A DNA stretch of 64,000 nt, from the NCBI GenBank assembly GCA_041987425.1, contig JBHIWP010000004.1:16199-80198 (forward strand), read 5' to 3'. Below the pieces are notes generated by a model. The model made no database searches. It had not been told where the DNA came from and saw nothing but the letters and a program-made list of their open reading frames with translations. Each line of letters starts with the position of its first letter. The first letter of the stretch is position 1. Of this stretch, positions 52,967-61,121 are shown one piece after another. The position numbers and the translations under genes were made by a program. Source of the stretch: Leptofilum sp041987425. Its GTDB lineage: Bacteria; Chloroflexota; Anaerolineae; Promineifilales; Promineifilaceae.

Positions 52967-52987
52967 AGGCCGGTGGGCCTGCTTTTT
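52967..52987 (+). terminator. Weak intrinsic terminator
   Basis: Stem AGGCC / GGCCT, 4-base loop GGTG, then GC and five T. Directly after the 33-codon frame. Confidence 0.45.
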
Positions 52988-53222
52988 AGCCAAATGAGGC
53001 TTCCATTTTCTCGCCGAGACGCTTTAAGATGCGGTGGTGCCCCAAGTTAGTGAGTGACAGGACAAATTGCTTTAGGGTAAAGTACTGGTGAACACGGCGT
53101 AAACGCCAATGCTGGAGAGGCTGGCGCAAAAGCTTCCAGGCGTTGAAGACGGCCGTTCGCCTGTAAGTGTTTAACCGTCTGCAAAAGCGGTCGTCTTCCC
53201 TGCCGCGCTGACTGATCGGCAT
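52986..53222 (-). CDS. Unrecognised 78-residue frame, possible gene remnant
   Basis: Basic protein rich in Arg, Leu and His (LRQPLQHWRLRRVHQYFTLKQFVLSLTNLGHHRILKRLGEKM), ending in MEASFG. It looks like the C-terminal end of a larger enzyme, such as a flavin oxidoreductase or transferase, but I cannot identify it. No ribosome site. It carries one ACGGCCGT (53151). Treat as doubtful or a pseudogene. Confidence 0.3.
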   Translation of the reverse strand: MPISQRGREDDRFCRRLNTYRRTAVFNAWKLLRQPLQHWRLRRVHQYFTLKQFVLSLTNLGHHRILKRLGEKMEASFG

Positions 53223-53267
53223 TACACGGCAGCGACAGTCCTATGAAGAGGAGATTAACGACAACCA

Positions 53268-54539
53268 ATGACCCATCTTACGGTTCTAGCGCTGGGATCA
53301 CATGGCGATATATTGCCTTGCGCCATTTTGGGGCAGGGCTTGCAGGCTGCGGGTTTTTCCGTTCGTCTGATTGCCCCGGAGAACTTTGCAAGGATGGCAG
53401 CACAATACGACCTCGAGTTTTGTCCTGTACCCGGCGATGTGGAAGCGTTGCTAACCAGTGCCGGGGGCGTTAATTTTGCTGAATCGGGACAACGCGTATG
53501 GAAGATATGGCGTTTAGCCCAGGCCCTTTTTGGGAAAATGGCCACCGATCTGGTCAACGTTCTTTCGCATTCTAGGCTGTGGCAAACGGATGCCATTATC
53601 AATCAGTTGCCGGGTGGCTTGTTTGGCGTAGACCTGGCGGAAAAGCTGCGCATTCCCCTGCTCACGGCCTCAGTGATTCCTATGATACGCACGAACGCCT
53701 TTCCCATGGTGGCATTCCCCTATAAACCATCTTCTCTACCTGGTTACAATGCTTTAACTTATCGTATTGCCGAGCAGATGCTCTGGTCTGGCTTTCGCAG
53801 AGTAACTAATCAGTGGCGGCAGGAAACCTTGGGGCTGGCAGCACGGCCGTTTCTAGGGACTTTTAGCCAGGCCGTGCAAACGCCCACGCTGCTTGGCTTC
53901 AGCGAAGCCATTGTGCCTCGTCCACCAGATTGGGGCCCAAACGTGCATTATGCAGGCTATTGGCGGCCAGAGGACCCAGCGTGGACACCACCAACAGCAT
54001 TGGTTAACTTTTTGGAGGCGGGGGCAGCGCCAGTTTTTGTTGGCTTTGGCAGCATGCCGGTGCGCCAACCACAGCAAGTAACACAAAATGTGCTAGAAGC
54101 GCTGCAGCAAACCGGACAGCGAGCGGTGCTGCAAGCTGGCTGGGCTGGGCTGGGTCAAATCGAGCTGCCAGAGACAGTTTATTTACTAGATTACGCGCCA
54201 TACGGCTGGCTCTTCCCCAAAATGGCAGCAGTGATCCATCACGGTGGCTCCGGCACAACGGGCTTTGGCATTTGGGCAGGTGTACCCACCATCCTGACAC
54301 CATTTTTGTTTGATCAATTCTACTGGGGATGGCGCATTGAATCGTTGGGCATCGGGCCGAAACCCATACCTTTTAAAAAGCTGACAGCGGCAAAATTGGC
54401 CGAAGCGATTGAAACGGCCGTATACAATCCCCAGATGCGCCAACGCGCCGCCGAACTAGGGCAAGTCATTCGGCAGGAGGATGGTATTAGCAATGCTGTG
54501 AAGCTGGTCGAGCAAATTGTGCACACGAGTGAACGTTAA
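53268..54539 (+). CDS. UDP-glycosyltransferase-like protein (GT1, MGT type)
   Basis: 423 residues. N-terminal acceptor domain TVLALGSHGDILPCAILGQGLQAAGF and donor domain VFVGFGSMP, LLDYAPYGWLFPKMAAVIHHGGSGTTGFGIWAGVPTILTPFLFDQFYWG, the HGGSGTT pyrophosphate-binding element of GT1/sterol glucosyltransferases. It probably glycosylates a lipid, sterol-like or natural-product acceptor using a nucleotide sugar. GAAGAGGAG precedes the ATG. No tailoring cluster surrounds it. Confidence 0.88.
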   Translation: MTHLTVLALGSHGDILPCAILGQGLQAAGFSVRLIAPENFARMAAQYDLEFCPVPGDVEALLTSAGGVNFAESGQRVWKIWRLAQALFGKMATDLVNVLSHSRLWQTDAIINQLPGGLFGVDLAEKLRIPLLTASVIPMIRTNAFPMVAFPYKPSSLPGYNALTYRIAEQMLWSGFRRVTNQWRQETLGLAARPFLGTFSQAVQTPTLLGFSEAIVPRPPDWGPNVHYAGYWRPEDPAWTPPTALVNFLEAGAAPVFVGFGSMPVRQPQQVTQNVLEALQQTGQRAVLQAGWAGLGQIELPETVYLLDYAPYGWLFPKMAAVIHHGGSGTTGFGIWAGVPTILTPFLFDQFYWGWRIESLGIGPKPIPFKKLTAAKLAEAIETAVYNPQMRQRAAELGQVIRQEDGISNAVKLVEQIVHTSER

Positions 54540-54604
54540 CCTAAAGCAAACGCAATTTCCGCCATTATGAACTAATAAAAGCAAACCTTCATAAACATTC
54601 ATGC

Positions 54605-54656
54605 TTGACAAAGTGTATTCTTAACACTATCATAGCTTCGTGTAAAATACACACGA
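54605..54656 (+). promoter_or_regulatory. Promoter with two AGTGTA-type operators (unit 2)
   Basis: TTGACA (54605-54610), 17-base spacer, TATCAT (54628-54633). The spacer contains AGTGTA-TTCTT-AACACT (54612-54628). A second dyad CGTGTA-AAATA-CACACG lies at 54639-54655. This is the same architecture as 26790-26857. Dyad centres are 27 bases apart here and 37 there, a difference of one helical turn. Confidence 0.85.
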
Positions 54657-54676
54657 ACTATTATTGAGGAGCTTGA

Positions 54677-55417
54677 ATGATTAGTCATGCCACCACACTT
54701 GGCCGCGCCCATCGCCTGATGCAGCACAACTGCCAGGACTTTGCCGCTACAGTCACCCTTACCCCCAAAATCGCCCTCGGCCTGGTGTGTGATGGCTGTG
54801 GCAGCAAGTTTATGGCGAACGGCCGTTCTTACCCATCCCATAACGAAATTGGTGCTAACCTCTTGGGCCAGTTTGCCCTAGACTTTCTCACTAAAGAGCT
54901 GGCAAATTTGCCCGCACCAGTCTGCCCAGAAACGCTAGAAACGATTCTTGCCGAACTGCATCTAGCCAGCATTACGTTTTTGCATCATCTGGTGACCCAC
55001 TTTGCCCAGGCATCCCGCCGACACTTTATTGCCACGCGGCTACTGACCACGCTGGTGGGCTTTGTGCATGCAGGGGAAACGGCCGTTTTCTTTTGGCAGG
55101 GGGACGGTTTTCTGGCCGTAGACGGCGCAGTGTGCCAGCTGCAAAGCGGCAACCAGCCTGACTATCTGGCCTACCAGTTGCTTCAGCCAGACCCTTGCCA
55201 AACCAATTTCCAGCTAGCCTTCATACCACAGCCCCAGCAGATTGAGTGGCTGGCCGTAGCCACCGACGGCTGGCAGGCGGACCTTATGGCCCAGCTAGAT
55301 AAACCACGTGCGCCGTTAGAGTTACAGCGCTGGCTTAACGTCCAGGCCCAGCAGCGCGGCAGGTTTGACGACGATGGGGCAGTGGCGATTTGGCACCGAG
55401 GAAATTGTGAATTGTGA
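54677..55417 (+). CDS. PP2C-like phosphatase (PphC/YegK type)
   Basis: 246-residue atypical PP2C. Family start HRLMQHNC19QD21 (the CQD motif of the PphC branch), acidic metal loop VCD39GCGS (normally ADGAGS), then S-x-N-E-I-G-A, and C-terminal ATDGW and FDDDGAVAI in place of the usual DN motif. Likely removes phosphate from Ser/Thr residues placed by the kinase downstream (55506). GAGGAG gives the ribosome site. Its promoter matches that of the hydrolase-VWA unit. Confidence 0.85.
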   Translation: MISHATTLGRAHRLMQHNCQDFAATVTLTPKIALGLVCDGCGSKFMANGRSYPSHNEIGANLLGQFALDFLTKELANLPAPVCPETLETILAELHLASITFLHHLVTHFAQASRRHFIATRLLTTLVGFVHAGETAVFFWQGDGFLAVDGAVCQLQSGNQPDYLAYQLLQPDPCQTNFQLAFIPQPQQIEWLAVATDGWQADLMAQLDKPRAPLELQRWLNVQAQQRGRFDDDGAVAIWHRGNCEL

Positions 55418-55505
55418 ATAATTAATGGTGAATTGTTAACGGGGCACGCTCGAGCTGTTACCTCGTTCATAATCCAGAATTCGCAATTCTCCATTCATAA
55501 TCAAC
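55410..55505. repeat. GAATTGTGAAT / CGCAATTCTCC dispersed repeat
   Basis: AATTGTGAATAATTAATGGT and, reversed, GAATTCGCAATTCTCCATTC: inverted copies of an AATTGTGAATTG unit. The element fills the PP2C-kinase gap and reaches the kinase ATG, which lacks a ribosome site. Confidence 0.65.
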
Positions 55506-57308
55506 ATGTCTCATACGATCTACATTCAAAACCAACGTTATCAGCTAAACGCAGCCGACTTAATTCAGTCCGGTGGAGAGGGGATGGTGTTTGCCCTGGG
55601 AAATACGGCCGTAAAACTCTATCATCAACCCACTGCCACCCATCAGAAAAAATTAAAGCAATGGTTTGCCCAACGCTGGCAGCTTCCCTCTGACGTTTTG
55701 GCCCCGTGCGCGCCCGTACAAAATAAAAATGGGCAGCTTATCGGCCTGCAAATGCCGCGTCTGCCAGGCGGTGCCTTGCCGATGAAGCAGCTTAGCCTGC
55801 CAAACTTTTGGCAGCAGCACGCCCTCTCCGTTCAGCAGATTGTGTCCTTGCTTCAGCAATTGCACCAGACACTCAACCGCCTGCACCGGCTGCAAATCAT
55901 CGTTGGCGATCTGAATGAGACAAACATTTTCTTTACTCTGCCCGCCTCAGGACCTCTACAGCCGTTCTGGATCGATGTGGACAGCTATCAGTTTGGGCCT
56001 TTCCCCTGCCCGGTTGCCATGCCCGCTTTTCTCGACCCAACGCTCTATCACGTAACGAATTTTGGCGAACGGCCGTACTTCACCCCCCTCACCGATTGGT
56101 ACGCCTTTACCGTGCTGCTGGTAAAAAGTTTGCTCCAGGTGCATCCTTTCGGCGGTGTGCACCGCCAGCACAAATCCTTGCAGGCCCGGGCTGCCGCTGG
56201 CGTCAGCATCTTGGCCAATGACGTCACGCTGCCGCCCCGCGCTCGCCATCCCGAAACCTTGACCGACGACCTGCTGCATTACCTTCACAGTACGTTCGAC
56301 CAGGGTGAACGACGGCCGTTTCCCCTCCAGCTCTTGCAGCAATACGGGCAAAGCCTGCGCGCCTGCGCGCAATGCCAGCTTTCTTACCCGGCCAACCGGC
56401 GCGGCTGCCCCGGATGCAGCCATCCCACCGCTGCCCCCGTCCTGCTTACCTCGCTCGCCGCCAAAACGCTTCTTCAGGTAGACGGTTTTATCGAAGCACT
56501 CTTTGTTCAGCCAAACGGCCGTCTCCTCGTGATCTATCGGCGGGGAACAGAGTATCGCCTGGTCCGTGCAGGTATTGGCGGTATTTTGAACGAGTCGGCC
56601 TTGTTTAGCGGCAGTGCGGGCTACCGCTTTGGCGCATTCACCCAGCCAGATGGCCGCGACTTTCTGGTGGTAAATCCGCCGCAGCACCCGCAGCTTCTGC
56701 TATTAGACATTCAGGCAGCGCAACCGCAGCAAGTCACGCTGCTGGAAACGGCCATGTTCCGCGATACGGCCGTCTTTGCCACTACGCCCAACTATCTCTT
56801 CCGCATCAGCGGCGGCTGGATTATGCGCGGCAGCCTCCAGCGCGGCAGCTATTTAGAAGACGCCGTAGGCACGGCCCATCGCGCCCAAACGCACTTTTTT
56901 GGCTCTCCGTTTGGCAATACCATCGCCGGATATCATCGCATTTTTGCCGAGCATCGCTATTTTGTCATTGATGCCCACGGCACGGAGCGACAGCTGGCTG
57001 CCCTGAATCCAGCCAACTCTTACATTACAGAAACGGCCGTGGCCTTTGCTCCTCACCATATTGGCATTGTGCAGCAGGTGGCCGCCAACGGCCGCAGCCA
57101 GACGCGCATTCAGGCATTTAACCAGCAGGGACAGTGGCAGCAAAGCTGGGAGCTGAATGAGCAAGGTTGGGAAACGGCCGTTTCCCAATTTGCTGCGCTC
57201 AGCCAAACAGTACCCAAACAGCTATTGCCCAGCGACAGGCTGCATTATCATCCGAAGGGCTGGCTGGTGCAGCAGCCCCAACATGTGCGTTTTGTACCCC
57301 ATGCCTGA
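55506..57308 (+). CDS. Ser/Thr kinase with zinc ribbon and C-terminal propeller (YegI/TerY-P type)
   Basis: 600 residues. Kinase about 1-260: Gly loop GGEG at 23-26, ATP Lys K37 (AVKLY), catalytic loop VGD135LNETN140, metal loop IDVDS with D157, as in the COG4248/YegI branch. Zinc ribbon C287xxC290...C301xxC304. The C-terminal 290 residues look like a WD/propeller domain (repeated FxxPxGxxFLV blades). It follows the PP2C gene by 88 bases and lies under the shared-operator promoter. This gives the kinase-phosphatase-VWA set known from YegI/YegK/YegL and TerY-P clusters. Targets are unknown. Confidence 0.85.
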   Translation: MSHTIYIQNQRYQLNAADLIQSGGEGMVFALGNTAVKLYHQPTATHQKKLKQWFAQRWQLPSDVLAPCAPVQNKNGQLIGLQMPRLPGGALPMKQLSLPNFWQQHALSVQQIVSLLQQLHQTLNRLHRLQIIVGDLNETNIFFTLPASGPLQPFWIDVDSYQFGPFPCPVAMPAFLDPTLYHVTNFGERPYFTPLTDWYAFTVLLVKSLLQVHPFGGVHRQHKSLQARAAAGVSILANDVTLPPRARHPETLTDDLLHYLHSTFDQGERRPFPLQLLQQYGQSLRACAQCQLSYPANRRGCPGCSHPTAAPVLLTSLAAKTLLQVDGFIEALFVQPNGRLLVIYRRGTEYRLVRAGIGGILNESALFSGSAGYRFGAFTQPDGRDFLVVNPPQHPQLLLLDIQAAQPQQVTLLETAMFRDTAVFATTPNYLFRISGGWIMRGSLQRGSYLEDAVGTAHRAQTHFFGSPFGNTIAGYHRIFAEHRYFVIDAHGTERQLAALNPANSYITETAVAFAPHHIGIVQQVAANGRSQTRIQAFNQQGQWQQSWELNEQGWETAVSQFAALSQTVPKQLLPSDRLHYHPKGWLVQQPQHVRFVPHA

Positions 57309-57332
57309 CCCTGTCTTATTTAGTGTTATAAT
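57305..57332 (+). promoter_or_regulatory. Promoter for cyclophilin gene
   Basis: CTGACC (57305-57310), 16-base spacer, TATAAT (57327-57332). The leader is about 105 nt and contains the hairpin CCACGA-AAGTA-TCGTGG (57335-57351) and inverted repeat F. Confidence 0.6.
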
Positions 57333-57355
57333 CACCACGAAAGTATCGTGGCACT

Positions 57356-57406
57356 GTAGAAGCCAAATGTCTTGCTGTTCTAACTCAATTTCGTTTTGGC
57401 TTTTAC
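57356..57406. repeat. Variable-arm inverted repeat, element F
   Basis: Arms GTAGAAGCCAAA / TTTGGCTTTTAC (12 bp with one G-T) around a 27-nt interior containing TGTTCTAACTCAATTTC. It lies in the 5' leader of the cyclophilin gene. Confidence 0.6.
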
Positions 57407-57445
57407 ACATAAGCGGCCGTACAAATAATTTTTTAGGAGAGTTGA

Positions 57446-57928
57446 ATGACTAAACAATGGCAGTCCCCCCCGGGGATGCAGATTGATCCCAAGAAGAGCT
57501 ACACAGCGGAAATGGAAACTACCAAAGGGTCCATCAAATTAGAGCTGTTTGCCGAACATGCCCCCATCACCGTGAATAACTTCGTTTTTCTGTCGCGTGA
57601 GGGCTTCTACGACGGCGTGTCATTTCACCGGGTGATCCCCAACTTCGTTATCCAGGGCGGCGACCCGACCGGCACAGGCGGCGGTGGCCCAGGCTATACC
57701 TTCCAGGACGAATTTGGAGGCAACCCTCACAAGCACGGTACAGGTTACCTGTCGATGGCCAACCGCGGCCCTGGAACCAATGGCTCCCAATTTTTCATCA
57801 CCCATTCGCCCCAGCCGCATTTGGACGGCCGTCACACGGTTTTTGGCAAAGTCACAAGCGGCATGGACGTGGTCAACAGCATTCGCCAGGGCGACAAGAT
57901 GACCAGCGTTACCATTACCGAGTCGTAG
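57446..57928 (+). CDS. Peptidyl-prolyl cis-trans isomerase, cyclophilin type
   Basis: 160-residue cyclophilin, cytosolic (no signal). Catalytic and binding residues in family positions: FHRVIPNFVIQGGDP, GYTFQDEF, MANRGPGTNGSQFFI and HTVFGKV. AGGAGAG precedes the ATG. It speeds proline isomerisation in folding. The long structured leader suggests regulation. Confidence 0.95.
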   Translation: MTKQWQSPPGMQIDPKKSYTAEMETTKGSIKLELFAEHAPITVNNFVFLSREGFYDGVSFHRVIPNFVIQGGDPTGTGGGGPGYTFQDEFGGNPHKHGTGYLSMANRGPGTNGSQFFITHSPQPHLDGRHTVFGKVTSGMDVVNSIRQGDKMTSVTITES

Positions 57929-57956
57929 TTTTTCAGCGTAATCACGAGAAAGATCA

Positions 57957-57991
57957 AAAAAAGGCCTGAGGATTAACCTTTGGCCTTTTTT
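57957..57991. terminator. Bidirectional intrinsic terminator
   Basis: Stem AAAAAAGGCC / GGCCTTTTTT with an inner AGG/CCT pair. Located 28 bases after the cyclophilin stop and before the convergent jag gene. Confidence 0.85.
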
Positions 57992-58037
57992 GCGTAACGA
58001 ATGTTAAGCGCTGCTGTAAAACTGGGTGCTAAACGGC

Positions 58038-58838
58038 TTACTTGGGCAAGATGCGGACCTTACGGCGCTTTCCTTCGCCAGAGCTTTGCGTGTACACTTC
58101 GTCATTGTCGCGCAGCGTCATGTGGATAATGCGGCGCTCGTGGGGCGGCATGGGCTCCAGGCTCACCGGACGGCGTCGGCTGACAACCTTCTTGGCCATG
58201 CGCTCAGCCAAACGAGCCAGCGCTTGCTGACGCCGCTGGCGGTAGCCCTCTACATCTACCACAAACGTGGCCCGCTTCTGCAGCTGATTTCCCACCATCA
58301 GGCGAGCTAAATATTGAACGGCATTAAGCGTTTCACCGCGCGGGCCAATGAGAACGCCCAGATCGTCGCCTTCAATGTCGATAACGTTCACGCGCCGACC
58401 TGTTAAGTCATCTGGCTCTGAAACTGAGGCGCGCACTTCAGCCTCTACCATCATTTTGTCCAACAATGTGGTGATAACGCTTATTGCTGCATCTTTTTCC
58501 TCGGGATCTGCATCCAGAGAGTCACCATCGCTGCCGTTGGCTTTGGCCGCAGCGGCCGTATCTCTCACAGGTGGCTGGCGCTTTGGCGTTTGGGTGGGAA
58601 CGGCCGTTTCCTTCGCTGGAGTTGGTCTTGGGGCAGGTTTTGGCGCTGGTTCTGGTGCCGAAAGCGACACCAGCCGCACCACAGCATCCCGGCTGCCAAT
58701 CCCCAACAGCCCCCGGCTCCCCTCATCAATTACATCAATTATCACTTCAGAGCGACTAACGCCAAGCTGCTGCAAACCGGACTCAATCGCCTTTTCAACA
58801 TCCGCCCCCCGAACTTCGATCTCACCTTTTTTTGTCAT
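58038..58838 (-). CDS. jag: Jag/KhpB RNA-binding protein
   Basis: 266 residues. Jag-N (about 1-50, MTKKGEIEVRG...SRGLLGIG), a Pro/Thr/Ala linker of about 60 residues, KH domain (VLIGPRGETLNAVQYLARL, GxxG loop) and R3H (ERRIIHMTL). Single-strand RNA-binding regulator of cell-envelope genes, conserved next to yidC. Start ATG 58838 (MTKKGE). Confidence 0.93.
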   Translation of the reverse strand: MTKKGEIEVRGADVEKAIESGLQQLGVSRSEVIIDVIDEGSRGLLGIGSRDAVVRLVSLSAPEPAPKPAPRPTPAKETAVPTQTPKRQPPVRDTAAAAKANGSDGDSLDADPEEKDAAISVITTLLDKMMVEAEVRASVSEPDDLTGRRVNVIDIEGDDLGVLIGPRGETLNAVQYLARLMVGNQLQKRATFVVDVEGYRQRRQQALARLAERMAKKVVSRRRPVSLEPMPPHERRIIHMTLRDNDEVYTQSSGEGKRRKVRILPK

Positions 58839-58901
58839 ACACACCTCTATATTCTCGCTAAACACACCCGACAACCGGAGTCAGTAGGCTGTGGGTTGGG
58901 C

Positions 58902-59843
58902 TTACCGTTTGGCCGAACGGCGCTTTCGCTTTGATTGGCTGCGATTCTTTTTATTGCCCTGTGTAGCTTTATTTTTATCGTCTCTTGTATCTGGCAACTG
59001 CTCATTCCTGGGCATTTCTGCTTCGGGAATTGCCCTGTCGCCATTCAAACCCATAGCCTTCAGCTCTTTTTCCTTAGCCAGGGCTTCTTTCTCAGCCTCC
59101 ATAATGCGCCGCGTATACAGACCTTGAGCAATTCCAATCACATTCGACAATACAAAATAGATGGACAAGCCAGCCTGAAAAGAAAGTGAGAAGAAGCCGA
59201 ACATGATGGGCATCGTGTACTGCATGGACTGCGTCATCGCGGCCGTAGGATCGTCGGGCTGCTCTTTTCCGCCTTTTTTATTGTTCTTGCTCTTGTCATC
59301 GTCCTTTTTTGCGGTCGATGGCGATGTGAACTTGGTCTGCACAAACATGGTTACAAAAACCAGGATTGGCAAAATGTAATATGGATCGGGCTGGCCTAGA
59401 TTCATCCACAAGAAATTACTTTCAATCGGCAGCAAATTGGTTAAGTTGATGCCAGGGTAAACGCGCTGAGTCAGCTCAAACAACGTTTGCGGCGTTGAGC
59501 CCAATATCAGCCGCAAAACCTGGAACAAACCAAACAAAATGGGCATTGTTGCCAGCAGGGGCAAGCAGCCACTTAAGCTTTCAGCCGGATTGTAACCAAT
59601 CTTCTGAAACTCTTCCTGCATCTTTTGTGGATTGTCTTTGTACTTTTGCTGAATAGCACGAATTTGTGGCTGCATCTCTTGCGTCTTCACCATGCTGCGC
59701 TGCTGTCGCAAGTTTAGCGGCAGCATGAGGATGCGCGTCAACACGGTAAATACCGTCAAGGCCAGAATGAAGTTGTTGCCCAACACAGCGTACAGCCACA
59801 GCAAGGCATTGGTGATTGGATTGATGATTAATAAATCCCACAT
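58902..59843 (-). CDS. yidC: YidC/Oxa1 membrane protein insertase
   Basis: 313 residues, short monoderm type without the large periplasmic domain. TM1 NPITNALLWLYAVLGNN; cytosolic hairpin (KTQEMQPQIRAIQQKYKDN...MQEEFQKIG); then LSGCLPLLATMPILFGLFQVL and three more helices; very basic C-tail for ribosome contact. A hydrophilic insert DDDKSKNNKKGGKEQ lies between TM3 and TM4. Inserts membrane proteins with or without Sec. Confidence 0.96.
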   Translation of the reverse strand: MWDLLIINPITNALLWLYAVLGNNFILALTVFTVLTRILMLPLNLRQQRSMVKTQEMQPQIRAIQQKYKDNPQKMQEEFQKIGYNPAESLSGCLPLLATMPILFGLFQVLRLILGSTPQTLFELTQRVYPGINLTNLLPIESNFLWMNLGQPDPYYILPILVFVTMFVQTKFTSPSTAKKDDDKSKNNKKGGKEQPDDPTAAMTQSMQYTMPIMFGFFSLSFQAGLSIYFVLSNVIGIAQGLYTRRIMEAEKEALAKEKELKAMGLNGDRAIPEAEMPRNEQLPDTRDDKNKATQGNKKNRSQSKRKRRSAKR

Positions 59844-59870
59844 AAGGTGATAAGTCCTGTTTTTATAATA

Positions 59871-61079
59871 TTAAGATTCCGGCGGTTGATAGCTCCACTG
59901 TAGCTGGCCATCTTCTAGATCGTAGCCTTGCAAAACACCAGCTTCGCTCTGTATCGCTACCACAATTACATCGTCAACAATTATAGGGTTGGAAAAGAGC
60001 GGTGCAGGCGTGGTCGTTTGCCAAAGCTCATCGCCCGTCTCCGCATCCAGCGCCACCAGCAACCCTTCTTCACTTTCGCTGTTTCCCAGGGAAGCGACGT
60101 AAACAACGCCATCTTTCACCACGGGGCTGGCCTGAATAGGGCCTTTAATTTCCGCTGGTGGGTTTTGGGTAACGCCGCCTACCACGTTCATCATGTGAAT
60201 GTCGCTTTGCCAGATGACACTGCCATCGGCTGCATCAACCGCAAAGACATTGCCGCTGCTGTCGCCAAAGTACAGCTTTCCATCTGCCAGGGCGGGGGCA
60301 CTCCATACCCAGTCGGCAGCCGAAACTGCCCATACTTCGGCACCTGTGTCCATATCCAGCGCACGAACTTCACGATCGTAGCTGGCAGCATAGACTAAAT
60401 TTTCGTCTGGATTGATAACAGGTTGGGCCGACATAGCACCGCTTAGTTCCACCGCCCAAAGTTCGCTGCCGTCGGCGGCGCTCACGGCGTAGAGATGGCG
60501 ATCCAATGAGGCAATATACAGGGTACCGTTATGATGCGTGGGCTGGGCCCAAATAGAAAAATCGGCGGCAAAGCGCCACAGCTCATTCCCTGATTCAGCA
60601 TCCAGCGCCAGCAGCAGGTTATCTGATGTCGCAACGTAGGCAACCCCATCAATTTGCAGGGGAGCGGCAACAATTCGATCTTTGGCGAGATCGTTTCTAG
60701 ACCAAAGTGTTTGTACCGTATTGTCGCTTACATCCAGGCCATAAATGGACACAATTGTCTTGGGTGAGAAGAAGCCTTGCGCCGCGCCAAAGTCACCCAC
60801 AACGGCACGGCCGTTTTCCACCGAAGGAGGCGCGTAAAAGAATAGCCCGGCATTTTCTGGGCGGTAAGACCAAAGTAAATTCTGTGATTCAGCATCAAGG
60901 CCAAAAATTCCAGGGCCATAGGCCACATACAAGTTTTCACCGTCCGTAGAGACGCCAGGCCAGTTTGTGGCGTTAGCCGCACCGGCACACGACGTTAGAA
61001 CAAACGTCGCCAAAAGTAACAGTAGTATTATAAGCCGCGAATACGGCCGTTTTGCAATGAACAATGAGTGCCTCCGCAA
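59871..61079 (-). CDS. PQQ-repeat (BamB-like) beta-propeller lipoprotein in the insertase operon
   Basis: 402 residues. Signal peptide with lipobox LTSC31, so lipid-anchored outside the membrane. Seven or eight PQQ-like blades (LDAESGNELWRF, VSAADGSELWAV, LDAETGDELWQT). No quinoprotein catalytic residues, hence a BamB-type scaffold rather than an enzyme. It lies 27 bases upstream of yidC and 42 bases downstream of yidD, interrupting the usual order. Likely helps fold or route exported proteins, by inference. Confidence 0.88.
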   Translation of the reverse strand: MRRHSLFIAKRPYSRLIILLLLLATFVLTSCAGAANATNWPGVSTDGENLYVAYGPGIFGLDAESQNLLWSYRPENAGLFFYAPPSVENGRAVVGDFGAAQGFFSPKTIVSIYGLDVSDNTVQTLWSRNDLAKDRIVAAPLQIDGVAYVATSDNLLLALDAESGNELWRFAADFSIWAQPTHHNGTLYIASLDRHLYAVSAADGSELWAVELSGAMSAQPVINPDENLVYAASYDREVRALDMDTGAEVWAVSAADWVWSAPALADGKLYFGDSSGNVFAVDAADGSVIWQSDIHMMNVVGGVTQNPPAEIKGPIQASPVVKDGVVYVASLGNSESEEGLLVALDAETGDELWQTTTPAPLFSNPIIVDDVIVVAIQSEAGVLQGYDLEDGQLQWSYQPPES

Positions 61080-61121
61080 TCGTTTAATTAATGAATCGCA
61101 TTTTGCCGATCCATCTATTTG

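Noticed and set aside
26892..57308. A classical tellurite-resistance (TerZABCDE) cluster
   Set aside because: VWA, PP2C and kinase match TerY-P/Yeg types, but no TerD, TerC or TerB gene is present.
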